Assembly: GCF_048128805.1 (NCBI RefSeq) | Contig: NC_136002.1 | Location: 28,640,162-28,704,161 of the forward strand | From: Centroberyx gerrardi | Lineage: Eukaryota > Chordata > Actinopteri > Beryciformes > Berycidae | Reading direction: 5' to 3' | DNA length: 64,000 nucleotides | In this document: positions 45,003 to 57,300 of the stretch, piece by piece | Layout of the letters: every line of letters starts with the position of its first letter | Numbering within the stretch: position 1 is the stretch's first letter | The notes under the pieces: model-generated | Seen by the model: only the letters and a program-made list of their open reading frames with translations | What the model was told of the DNA's origin: nothing | Databases searched by the model: none | Translations under genes and position numbers: made by a program

Positions 45003-45367
45003 AATACAACTTATCCTCCACTAGGCAGGCAGGAGGAACCAGGAACGGGTCAGGCGGGCAGTTTAAACTACCGGACGTGACGTCAAAAACGACAAAAACG
45101 TACACTTGTTGGCATGGGTTTCGGATGATAAACAAAACTTTAATGGTTAAGCCTTACCTAGACACTTTCTCTGGTCTTTCGTTAATGTGTTTTTGTTTCA
45201 CGTTTTGAGATGTCTAATGAAAATGTCTACGTACGCCGTTTAAATGCGCAAGCATTGCATTTCGTTGCATGCGCACGACGACAGTGAAGCTAACCAGCGA
45301 AGCTAACTGTTCGTGAGTCGCTGCTTGCTCTTTGTTTTTTGCGAAATGTTCGCCAGGGTATTTCAAA
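44618..45367. promoter_or_regulatory. Divergent med17-cep295 promoter region
   Basis: The two genes are transcribed away from each other. A med17 5' UTR exon probably ends at 44617 (gtgag/gtaaga on the minus strand), giving a transcription start at about 44,700-44,830. The cep295 ATG is at 45368, preceded by an in-frame-stop-free short leader around 45270-45367. No TATA box is evident. A 74-bp (GT)n tract (44925-44998) lies between. Confidence 0.5.
44925..44998. repeat. (GT)n microsatellite between med17 and cep295
   Basis: About 36 uninterrupted GT units inside the presumed shared promoter region. Confidence 0.97.
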
Positions 45368-48300
45368 ATGAAGAGAAAAGTAGTCAGAATAAGACTGAGT
45401 CCTAACGAAGAGGCTCAGCTGATTCGAGAGGAACATGAGAGGAGGAGAAAGCTGCGAATACAGCAGGTAATGCCATGCGATGATGGAGCGGCTTTTTTCC
45501 AACGGTGTCTTGTGATATCTATCTGAAAGTTTCAGTGTGCGTGATTTTTAATTGGCTTACAACATCCGTCTATATTTAACTAAGCTGATATTTCAAATCC
45601 GCTTTTTGCATTTGGCACCCGACTGACACTGACTGTTGTGCTGGTTGGCTGTCGGGACAGGTGCGGGAGCAGGAGCGGAACATCTCGCTGCAGATCCGCA
45701 GGGAGGTGCAGCGGAGGCGGCAGAGCGAGCTGCAGAGCCTGGAGGAGCAGCTGCGGGAAGACTGGGAGAGACAGCAGAGGGACAAACTCCTCACACTGCA
45801 GAGCTTGTACCAGGAGAGTCTGCAGCTCCTCGGACAGGGACACAGGAGCGCAAAAGAAAACGTAAGTGTCAGAACTAGGGAGGCGGCCCCCTTCTTGGCA
45901 GTCAAAAACTTCTTGATTATGTTTTACATTATGTCGTTGTGGCTACCTGGTTTGTCCATTTGTAGTTTGTGTGATTCTAGGGATGGGATGATTTGCTTAT
46001 CTCACGATACGATTCGATACCCGATACGGGGTTCAAGATTCGATACAACCACGATAATATGTAATAAATAAAAGTTAAATGACAAAGGATGACTGTGCAG
46101 ATTTCTGTTTAATTCTGAGACAAAAATCTTTCTAGCAATGGCATTGGCTTGCTAGAAACTGGATTAAAAAAACGTCTTGACGGATTTGGATGTGCGAACT
46201 ACTTGGATTTACTGTTTTTCAGCACTTGGCCAGACAGTGACACTGTTAATGAAGCTGTCCTGTAATGCTTAAAATTAGATGATCCAAGGCCAAATCAATG
46301 AGCACTGCTGATGCCAAAATACCACTTGAGGGCAATCTTAATGGAGGAAAGATGCAGAATTTGTGCACCATGATGATGAATACAACGCCCAGGTAACCGG
46401 CATTGTAACTTGACTTTGTATTTGCTATTTTTTTTTTACTTTCTTTGCACAAGGAACCCGACTGGGAGGCTATAGCTCAGAGAGAGGAGGAGAATCACGC
46501 CAAGGCAGAGGAGCGTTACCGAGAAGCTCTGAAGGAGCTCAAATCACAGAGGCAGAAAGACCATGAGGAACAAAACCGGTGAGCAGCATCGCATGCATTC
46601 GCTGGATAGATGTATTACATGTTTTTAATTTCATCTTGAGTGAAATGAGCATCATGTCTATTCTTTTACTTTTTTTCATTTAGTTCCATCAAGGCCAGGA
46701 AGAAGGCACTACAGGCAGAAAAGGAAAGATCGGCAAAAGTGGCCAGCCTCCCACCTCCTCCCCCAAACCCCATTGAGGTGATTTGACAGTTTCTCATTTT
46801 AAAAGGAGATTAAATGTTATATGAACTAGCATCCAGTAATATTAAAGGCCTTGTTTTCTCATTCTGAGTTAACCTGGCAAGCCACCTGGATTTGCATGCT
46901 CAGATTCCAAGTTACAGCAAGATTCAATCTGGCCAAGCCAAAATATCATGTACCAGGAAAAGTATAATCTTATAAGTTTCAGAGAATGTTCAGTTAGTGA
47001 AGGCATAAAGTTCAAAACCTTTGGCTGTGGCAGCTTCAATAAACACTAGTTGTGTCGAGCCAAACATGGCATCTGTGAAAGAGTTGTTGACGATCTGCTT
47101 ATCTCACAATACGGTTCGATACGCGACATGGGGTTCAGGATTCAATACAACCACGAAACAATGTAATAAATAAAAGTTCAGTGACAACAAAGTCTGACTG
47201 TGCAGAATTCTGTTTATTTCTGAGATACAGATCTTTCTAGTGATGACATTAGCTTGCTAGAATGTAAACAACAATTTAAAAATGTCATTACAAAGTGACA
47301 ATAATATAATTTGGATGGAGAGCTTGTGAAACTGTGATGGTCAAGCGTCTCATTTGTGATTACTACAGCAGAATAACATGGAGCTGATATCATGATTAAT
47401 TTTTCTGCCCCACGATACGTATTGTTACATTTTTGTATTGTGATATATTGAATTTTGATGTATCGTCCCATCCATAGTTGTTGGACATGAGTGCAAACGT
47501 GTCACCATTCTCCAGAGGTGCTGCGATGGTTGTTTCTGAATTGTTTACCAACTGAACCGCTCACATCAAACTTCACTCCCTGAAAACAAATAGGATTCTT
47601 CTTTATGTATATTGTTGTCCATGCACAGGGAGCATCAGTTTGGCCAGATTGGATCCTGTTTGCAAAATAAAACATGAGCTTTCAAATCCAGGCAGTTTGG
47701 TAAGTTGTGTTTAGGTGGAATCAAGGTAACGTTGTTTTTTGTCGTTCAAGCAGAACATCGAGTCCAAGAAACGACATGTAGTGAAGAAATTTGATGTGAA
47801 CGCCTTCGCTGCGACGCACTACCACATGCCCGAGGCCACAGTGGACAGAGAGGCGGACACAACACAGGTAAGCCCTGCAGTGACTGTCGTCGTTTGTCTG
47901 TGTGTGTGTGAATTGTCCAGTAAGTGATAAACTTTTTTTAAACTGTTGACGTGTCCGCAGCCTGACGCCCGTGAGGGAGCAGAGCAGGAGGTTCGGAGGC
48001 TGCAGGAGCTGGGGAGGGAGGCGGAGCGGGAGAGGGAGGAGCAGCTGGAGAAGGCTCGGCTCAGAGGGAAACACGCTCTGAGGAGAGAGCAGCTCATGCA
48101 GGTACGGCACTGACATGCAATTAGGGATGCACCGATACCGATACTGGTATCGGTATCGGTGCCGATACCAGGCTAAAATGGAATATCGGTATCGGAGATT
48201 TTACCCAAGACTAAAATCTGATACCGAAAGCCATGAGTAACATGTAAGAAATAAAAGCAAACTGTCTTGATTTTATGCATTTGTGGCACATAGAAGCCTG

Positions 48301-51300
48301 TATTTCTCAAACAGTGGGAAAAACAAGGATTTTATCTCAATAATTTTGTCCATTGACCCCAAACTAAGGAAGTAAGCCTGCGCTGTTCAGTAAAAGTAAT
48401 GGATCGGATCGGTACTCAGTCGACCGATACTTAAACTTTCATACTCGTAATCGGTATCGGCATTGAAAAAGTGGCATCGGTGCATCCCTACATGCAATGC
48501 TCATGCTGACTTAAAGGAACACGTTTTTAGGGGATTGGCCTGTTGGTCAAGCTGTAAGTAATGAGAACACAGGGCTGGACGAGAACTCAACACTCGTTTA
48601 TCGTCTTTCAGTGGAATCATATAGTGATGATATGTTGATTTTGGGATATTGTGACATAATTCTGCACTGATGATACAAAGCAAATTTGATTTAAAAACTC
48701 ACTAAATATTTTTAGGAATATTATTTGAAAATGTCAGTTTCGTTTGACATCACACGTAACATTAACGTTCGGTTCAATGGGATGAACATTCATTATATTA
48801 TTTGACGTGATTTTGCATACGTGAGCCATATTGTGATATAGATCGATCTAAAAAAAATCCTTTTGATGATTGTGATGTTGATTTCGACCATATCGCCCAG
48901 CCCTATCATTAACCCAATACATCATCATCATTAACACATATTCATCCGCTGTGCAGTGATTTTTAGCTGTAAACAGTCTCCAATCAACCACCACCATCAC
49001 TTCTTATGGAAACGGGGAAAATAGTCCCTGATAGTATGTTGACTCATTAGTGAACGTAACAAAATTGTACTTTCACTACTAATATTTCTCAAGTAGGCTA
49101 ATAAGTGAAGTGCCTTTTAACTATGAGATATATACAGTTATGTGAAAGCTAACAGTATAATGTCCTTTTCAGAACTGGGTTAAGTAGCAGTTCCAAATAA
49201 TAATTAGCATTGGTTTTAAACTGCGTGGAACACCAGATGGGTGGAGTCTGTCACACAGGAAAATAACAATGAGCACCCAAAAATTATAGACAGAAAAGTA
49301 TACTAAATTGACTTTCAAACACTTTTCTGTGATCGACAACTTACTTCACACTATCCGAATTATCCTGGTGCGGTAAACTCCATCCTTCCAATGCTCCAGG
49401 CAGAAAAGCAAAGACTTTAAAAACACCCTTTGTCCCCGGTCTGGTCTCCCTCAGGACCGTGAGCGTCTCCTGGTGGAACTGGAGCACATGCAGCAGACAG
49501 ACCTGCTGAGGAGGAGACAGCAGGTCCCCCAGATGCCTCCTCAGATCTTCCAGCCTCTCTACAAGAGACAGGAAATGAGGGACGACTGCCAGAGGGAGAT
49601 GGAGTTCGCCTTCGAGGACATGTACACTGGAGAGAGGAGTAAGGATTTTTTGCTTTATAGCAGCAGTGGTTGGGGGGGCGGTTTGATTATGTAAGGTTGT
49701 AGCACTAAAACTTCTTATTTGGATACTGTTATTATTATGATAAAAATCACTATTTTGAAACCATGGGCATATCCCCTCCATGTAGTTTGTGACTTTTGAG
49801 GGCAGTAGTTTCAGTTTGCTTTACTATTTATAGAAATCTTAGCAGATCCAGTTAATTTATTTGCAAATAAAGCAAATGTGCTCTTTAAGTAGAAAGTAGA
49901 AAAAAATTAGTAGCAAAGGAAAGAAATGGTCATGATAGCTTAAAATGCCTGTTCTTACTTTGAATGTGTAGTCCTTTTTCAGTTTTTTAGGTAGCATGAC
50001 TTTATTTCTGCGAGGATAATGCTACTAAAACAGTAGCACTGTAAAACCCTGACAAAGACATTTCACATCAAAGATTTTCGTTAATATGCCAGCCAGCTGC
50101 CCTTCACAACATTTTGTATGTTTGATACCAGTAGAATACCCAGAAAACAAACAATTGCAGGACACTCACTTGACTGCAAATATTAATAGTACTTTATGAA
50201 TTGAGCTCAATATTTTGTAGGGCTGAAAGATATTGACAGAAAATCCAGAATATTGCAATTGCGATCTAAACCATTCATATCATGTTTTTCTTGTCATACA
50301 TTTTTTAGAACTTTAAAAGTGTTTAAAGAAAAGAGATTTTGTTAAAAAAAACATAGATGTCAGTGTGCAGGATTTACTGAGTTTGAGTCTAACTGCAGCT
50401 CTAAAACACCTTGTTATGAAATCCATTTTGGACGAAACTCTCCCTTTAGCAATTAATTGCAGCCTCTGCGATTTGGAAATTGCAGAAATTCATATTGTGA
50501 TTTCATTTTGTTTTTCCCATTAGCTCAATTCAGCTCTAATATGTTGATAGTCTCCTGTTGTATACTCTTTTCCCTCTGCATACTATCAGCCACACGTAGG
50601 CTGCATGTGGTTTGACCTTGCAGATATATCAAGCATGCATGAGAGTGAACGGTTCTTCTCAAACCCTCATCTCTGTCTCGTCCCAGGGGTCAAAGGTGAC
50701 CTGGTGCTCCAGCTGGTGCCGGAGCCCCTGCCGGCCCCGTCCACCGGCAGCCAGGACCAAGAGCTGGACGTCACGCTGGACGACGACGTCACACCGGCAG
50801 CAGAACACACACACCGAGACGCAGAGCAGGAAACGTCTGCACGAGGTAAACGGAGGAACCTCAGGGAAAAAAAACACTTCTAATCTATCAGTTCTGTTAA
50901 AGATTGTATCAAACATTTTCTATAAGTTAGTTCCTGGAAATGATACTTACATTTCTGGCATTAGAACAATATGAGCATGTAGGTCTCGGTCTACTTTGAT
51001 AAAGCTCAAACTGCATCATTTTATTTAACTGGAGAAGGATAATAGTGTAGAGAAACCATGTTGCAGATAAAATCCTATGACTATTAGTCGACTTTAAATT
51101 TCTTTAGTCGAGGAAAAACAGGATGACTGTCTTTTGGAGTAATTTTGGCGTAATTGTTTTGAAACTGGTCTGTCCTGAGTAGGGATGGGACAATAACCGG
51201 TATTGCTATATATTGCGTTAAAAAAGCAATAACGATTGTGACACCGCCCCAAGCAATAAATTAGCATCACCATCTCCGTCAAATCCTCCTCCTAAGGTTT

Positions 51301-54300
51301 TCATCTTATTAATAATTATCAAGATAATGTTGTATATCGAGATAATTTTGGCCATGCTAATCGTACTATGAAACTTTCATATCGGCACAGGTCCAGTCTC
51401 CAGCAAGAGCTGCACTGAATATTTGTTCTCTTGTTGCAGCAGAGCCGTCCAGACCGGCTCCCAGACGGGCGCTGAGGAAACTCCTGGACCGCATCAGGAG
51501 CCAGAGGGACCAGCGGAGTCTCCACAGCGGCCGCGTCCCTGCAGCCGATCCCCCGACCGCCGATCCCCCGCCAGCCGCCGCCGATCAGATCCCAGAGCGA
51601 GAAACGACCATCGACACCGGCTCTCTGACCAGCGAGGAGAGAGACGCACCGCTCCCCACCGCGCTCCCTGAGCCCCGGTCACCACCAGGCGAGTCAGTTA
51701 CTGTCAGTAGCAGTGCTATGATCCAACAAGGCAACAGTAAACACGTCGTCCCGCACGAGTGATGCAGTCCCTGTCTGGGCCGATCAGTAACCAATATGTC
51801 AACGTTTTGACCTGTAATCGTAAACAACCAATTAGTGTTTGAAAATGCCGAAACGCAGCGGTGAGATGCATCATGCTTCCTCAAAGTCTGACCAGCGGCA
51901 TCTGAGATATTATGGGAGAATACTATTTCCTGTTTTGTGTTCCTGATTACATCCCTGGTTAAGGAGGTTCCCATTTTTGTTTGCTTTGAGATAATGAACA
52001 TGTGTTTTTCTTTTGTTGAAACCCAATCAGCCTTGGAGACGACGGAGGAAAGCATCGTGGCAGGTACTCTGCTTCTCCCTGATGTACTCGCCAACAGGAT
52101 CCAAGAGTTTGAGGAAGAGCGAAAGAAAAGGGTACGTGCCGATTCCTGTTCACGAGACTGTTCCTTTTTTGTGACAGGCACAGAAAAAATATCAGTTCTG
52201 GCTTGTATTTGCACTGGAGAATGAATAAAAAAAAAATCTGCAAGTGGCAGAAAGTTGCTAGAAAGTCAAAGCTTCTTAAATGAATATATCTCTTTCTTTT
52301 ATTGCAAATTATTGAAAAAAAATTTTGACTTGTTGGATTTGTGCATTTAGACATCTCCACTTATTCTGTATTAATCCAGCGCTTCTCATTTTCAAGGATC
52401 TAAACCTTCAGAGCTTGGTTCCATGTTATCCCATGCACTTCATTTGTTCTTTGTGATTGGTCAGAGTTAATGGATGCAGGTGTCACTCATTAGTTGATTG
52501 GTCCAGCTGCTGTATAAAGCAGGCGTGTGTACGGGCAGGTTGATACTTTTTTGTGGGCAAACAGTAGTATGTTAATTTGGGAATTCCAGTTTGTTTCACC
52601 TTGCTCAGTTTGCACAAACAGATTTTTTGTGGAATAAAACAAATCTTTTACTGCACAGACCATGGCCAGACACCCATTTTGGGGGCCAACGGGTTGTGAA
52701 GGTTTTAAAATAATTTTAGTACAAGAGAAAGAGAAGCTGAGGCATCATCTGCCAGTGCCAAGCAGAGTTGAGCCAGATGGGCAAAGTTTTGAAGAAGCTG
52801 CTGAGGAGGACAGTTCACCTGCCATGTGCACCAGGAGTAACTACAGGCACGGGGGATGATTTGTTTTTGCATAATGCTTACCAGTCATTCTTTGTTTTAA
52901 CTTGCTCTTTTTTACAAATATTTGTGTTTTTTCTCACAATGTATTTTAAAGTCTGACAGTGTAGAAGGAATGGCCAGCAGCACAATATCTCCAACAGTGA
53001 CAGTGTCTCCAAATGTATTTGCATTTAGCAAAGTGACACAGGCACTTTTGTTGCATATAGGAAGAGGAGGTGCAGATCGAGAAGTAGCTGCAGGAACTGG
53101 AGCTGATGTCAGACAGTCATCATCATTTAAGCTTGGGTATAAGGTCTACCGTGAGGCTAAGCTGAAAGTTGGGTTTATAAGGGTTAGAGTATGAAGTGTG
53201 AAGAGTTTGGCTTTGCAGCTTTGCAGCTATTGACTGTTTACCTGTATTGTCTTCTTGTTCAGGAAGAGGAGCTTGAGAGGGAAAAGCAGCAGCAGATTGC
53301 TTTGCTCCAGGAGTTGGAGGAGCAGAAGGCCCGGCTGGAGCAGATGCTGCTGGAGGCCCAGCAGGAGAGAGAGACCCTGACGGCCGCTGTGACCCAGGAA
53401 GTCCCTGTCCGCCAACCAGAGGTCCCAGTCCACGACCAGGAAGTCGCCTCTGCCACCCCTGGTCTAGACACTGAGGTAGGGCCTCAGACTCAAAACTCCT
53501 CAAGTTTTATTCTATAGCCCTTTATCACATACATGTCTCAAAAGGACTTCACAGAGAATGAGCTTAACTAGATCTAACAGATCAACAATCAACCATAGAG
53601 CAGAATGATACAGGACAAACATCAGGAAAAGCAGAGGACACTGTTTTTTTCCCCCAAATTTGTTAGTAAAAGATTAAAAGCCACTTCTGTAAAACATTGA
53701 TTTAACTCTCTAACTCTCTCTAGCTCTTCTAGCTAATTGGGGCGTAAGTGATTTTGGGGTTCACTGCCAAGAATTGATGAGGAAAATTCACATCTGAAAT
53801 AGCTGATGGTGTTTTTGTTGTCAATATCAAATTTTGTGCAGTATTCCTGTGAAAGCCCAATGTTGACTGACAAGATAACCTATTTTTATGTGTGCTCAGT
53901 GTACTAAACTTATTTCAGTTAGTGTTGTCATGGTTACCTCAAACTTAACTTTTGACTCTCTGCAGCCGGTGTTTCCTGCAGGTGAAGATACCAGACGGAT
54001 TAGAGAATACCAGCAGCGGCTGCTGGAACAAAACAGGTGGGTTACAAGCTGCCATCTGTACTGGATTTATCATGCAGAGGCCGCATTACAGAATAAAATT
54101 CCTTGCGTTTGTCCTATCCAATCCTAGATGTCAAAGATGGGGATAATCTTATTTTGCTAAACTCATGGTCGTATCCTATCTTATCTCTCATGTCCCATCT
54201 CAACTTCACTTAAGAAATCCTAACTATTTACTAAATTTCTAATCAGTAATCTGACATCGGCAATCATTTGCTTATGCCTGAATTCCAGTTAGAATGCGCA

Positions 54301-57300
54301 TAGAAGTTTATTTGCTTTTCCAACTTATAACGGACATTACCATTATGGCAATACTTGGAGTAAACCATGATCCCTTGACTAGTGCTTTAGTGTAGAACTG
54401 AACATTTGTTTAACTATCAATTTAACTGTTGGATTCCGCTGACCACATGTTTTTATATTAGGCTCCACAAGAGGTCGGTGGAAGTGGCCCGCCAGCGCCT
54501 GGAGGAATACCAGCGCGCTCTTCGAATCCGTTACAACATGACTGCCACATCGATGCTTCCCCCTGCTGTGCCTGCAGGTCTCCTTCACCCTCCTCTGCAC
54601 CGTACTGAGGGTGCTGCACCCATATCGCCTCCTCTGCAGCTCCCCACTGGCTCTGCAGCGTCAGCATATAATATCCCTGGCACTCATGCTAAACCCCGAG
54701 CCCCAGTGGAAATCCCTATAAGAGACGCACCTATTTTGGCTCCACCTCTCCCTCTCCCTGGTTTGGGTGTTTACTCCACGTCGCTGCCGGTTCAACTTGA
54801 ATCTTCAGACAGAACCAGGGACCAGAGAGCAGGTGTCCCTGTCCGGCTGACTGATGACGTGATGGAGAGAGTGACGGAGCATCTTCCTGAGAGACTGAGA
54901 CCCTCCTCTCTCACCTCGGACCCACCGACCCACAGACCGTTCACAACCCTCCACCCACCCGCTAACGTCCCACTCCAGCCAGGCGCTGACTCCATCCAAG
55001 CCATGAGCCCAAACATCACAGATGGACCACCTCTGCTCCCGGGCCAGGCCTCGCTGAAGCCTGGGACTTTCCTGCATGAGTCCTCCCAGTCGGGGGCGCT
55101 GGACATGGAGAGGCAGAGGCGAGAGCTGCAGGAGGTCCAGAGGCGGGTGCTGCAACAGAGGGAGGAGATGGAACAGCAGCAAGAAGAGGAGAGGCGGAGA
55201 CGGGAGGAGGAGAGACGGAGACGGGAGGAGGAGAGAAGGCGGAGACAGGAGGAGGAGAGGTGGAGACAGGAGGAGAGGCAGAGATGGGAGGAGGAGGAGA
55301 GGCAGAGATGGGAGGAGGAGGAGAGGTGGAGACAGGAGGAGAAGCTGAGACAGGAGGAGGAGAGGGACCAGATGAGGAGGCAGAGGGAGGCGCTGCAGGC
55401 TCTGATCAGCGCTGATGCACAAGTGAGTGACGGGACAATAACTTAACTTTTGACAAACTTTTTCAAGTGATGTTGAACTTGGGCAGTATCTTTGGTTGTG
55501 TAGCTTGCTGGACATGATATAACCCCAAAATCAGTGACTCTTATCTTATCTGTTGCTCCAGTAGAGGAGATTGGAGATTTTTGTTTTTGTTTTTCATTCA
55601 CTGCTATTATATGGCGAAACGGGTCTCAAAATCACACTTCTAGCACATGAACAAACGCAAACAAAGCAGATTCTGACAATATATAAAAATTAAATTGTGG
55701 GTAAGTGAATCGCTTTCTTTGTTTAAACCTTTCCGTTTGAACAGTGGACAGTGAACATTACCAGTAATTGTAAATAGGCAAAAAATTTGTCCTTCAACCA
55801 GAAGGAGGGTTCAAGCCTCCTTGACGGCAATCATCCACCCTGCTGAAGTGTCATTGAGCAAGACACCGAATCTCCACCGGCTCCAGGAGCGCTGTTCTAC
55901 AATAGCTGCACTCTGAAACAAGTGAAAAGAGACCTTTCCTTCGGGGGAATCAATAAAATATCAAACAACTTTTTTCAGTGTCTCTTTGTGCTTTGTTCTC
56001 CACAGCCTGCTGCAGAGGCCGACAGTGAAGTGTTGGTTTCGGAGGACATTGGTGAGACTCGCCTCCAACTGCTGGCCTCCCTGCTGAGGGCCATAGAGGA
56101 GTCTAACGGAGGAACTTTATCACACCTAGAGGAACATCAGGACCAAGACGGCACCGCACACCAAGAGCCGTCCACCAGTGGTAAGACCGGTTACTGATGA
56201 CATTGGATTTCAAACATTTTTTTTCCATATTTTGTGATAATTTAATTCTAATGGGAAGACTACTGTTTTCCATATTATTTTTTTATTTTTTTCCTGCTAG
56301 TTTTACTGGTCTCTTATTCTACTTCTACAATAAATAGGTCTGGGTGATATGGTTGAACTCAATATCAGGTGTGATATTAGGTGCGATGTGAAACAAAACT
56401 GAAATTTTCAAATAATATTCCAACCCTACCTCATTTTGTCACAGCTTTTAAATAAAATGTGCTTGTTATCAGTTTAGACAGCAGAATTGTCAAAAAAAGA
56501 TGATGAACGATAATATTATGTATGTTTATTATCTTTCACATTTCAGAACAGTAAAGACATCAAAACTATGAAATGACACAAATGGAATTATGCAGTGACC
56601 AAAAAAAGTGTTAAACAAATCAGAACTCTTATATTTTAGATTCTTTAAAGTAGCCGCCCTTTGCCTTGATGGAAAGGTAAAGGCTTTGGAAAGAAATTCA
56701 TACATAGGATCAACTTCACTATTTATTATATTTGTCTAAGAAACACATTTAAGCGTAAGCCTTTAGATCAAAATTGCTTTAAGAGAATGAAAAATCAGTA
56801 CATTCAATCAGGTGGGTCCAAACTTTTGATTGGTAGTGTATTTCATTGAAATCATACAGTAAATGATTTGTTCTTCAGATCCCCCCGCCCACCAGAGTGA
56901 TGCTCCAGCTGGTCCCGCCCCTCCGCCCCTCCTCCCCCCAGGCCTCCACCTCCCTCCTCGGGCGCCGAAGCCCCCGGTGAGCCGGGTCAGGCTGGGCGTC
57001 ATGGAGATGATGAGCGAACAACACGAGCTCAGCGCCATCCAGGAGGTGGAGACGCCAGTCAACGCCAGTCTGGTCACAGGTCAGGAAGAAATGGAAAATA
57101 AACACCATTATTTACTGTGTGTGTGTGCGCTTTGGTGATGCAGTTAAATATAAGACACAGCTGAGAGATTGATAACCAGCTGGCTCCAAACAAAGAGTTA
57201 AGTTGGCAGTGCATTTCATTTTTTATAATTCATAGATAGCTGTACACAATTATGATTATCAGCCTGGTTGGAATGCGTCTTTGACCAATCAGATTGCTTG

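Noticed and set aside
44799-45135. Open frames over the (GT)n tract encoding Cys-Val or His-Thr repeats
   Set aside because: Dinucleotide repeats are open in several frames by their nature; the same applies to the GT-rich frames near 25450-25750 and 36930-37190.
52480-52700. TATA-like (tgtataaagcagg) and polyadenylation-like (ggaataaaac) motifs followed by a primer-site-like ttttgggggcc, resembling a solo LTR or LTR end in cep295 intron 10
   Set aside because: No matching second repeat, target duplication or recognisable coding remains were found; the motifs alone are too weak to name a family.
54805-55515. 236-codon minus-strand frame rich in Leu/Pro
   Set aside because: It is the antisense of the Arg/Glu-rich repeat in cep295 exon 13, which stays open on both strands because of its composition.
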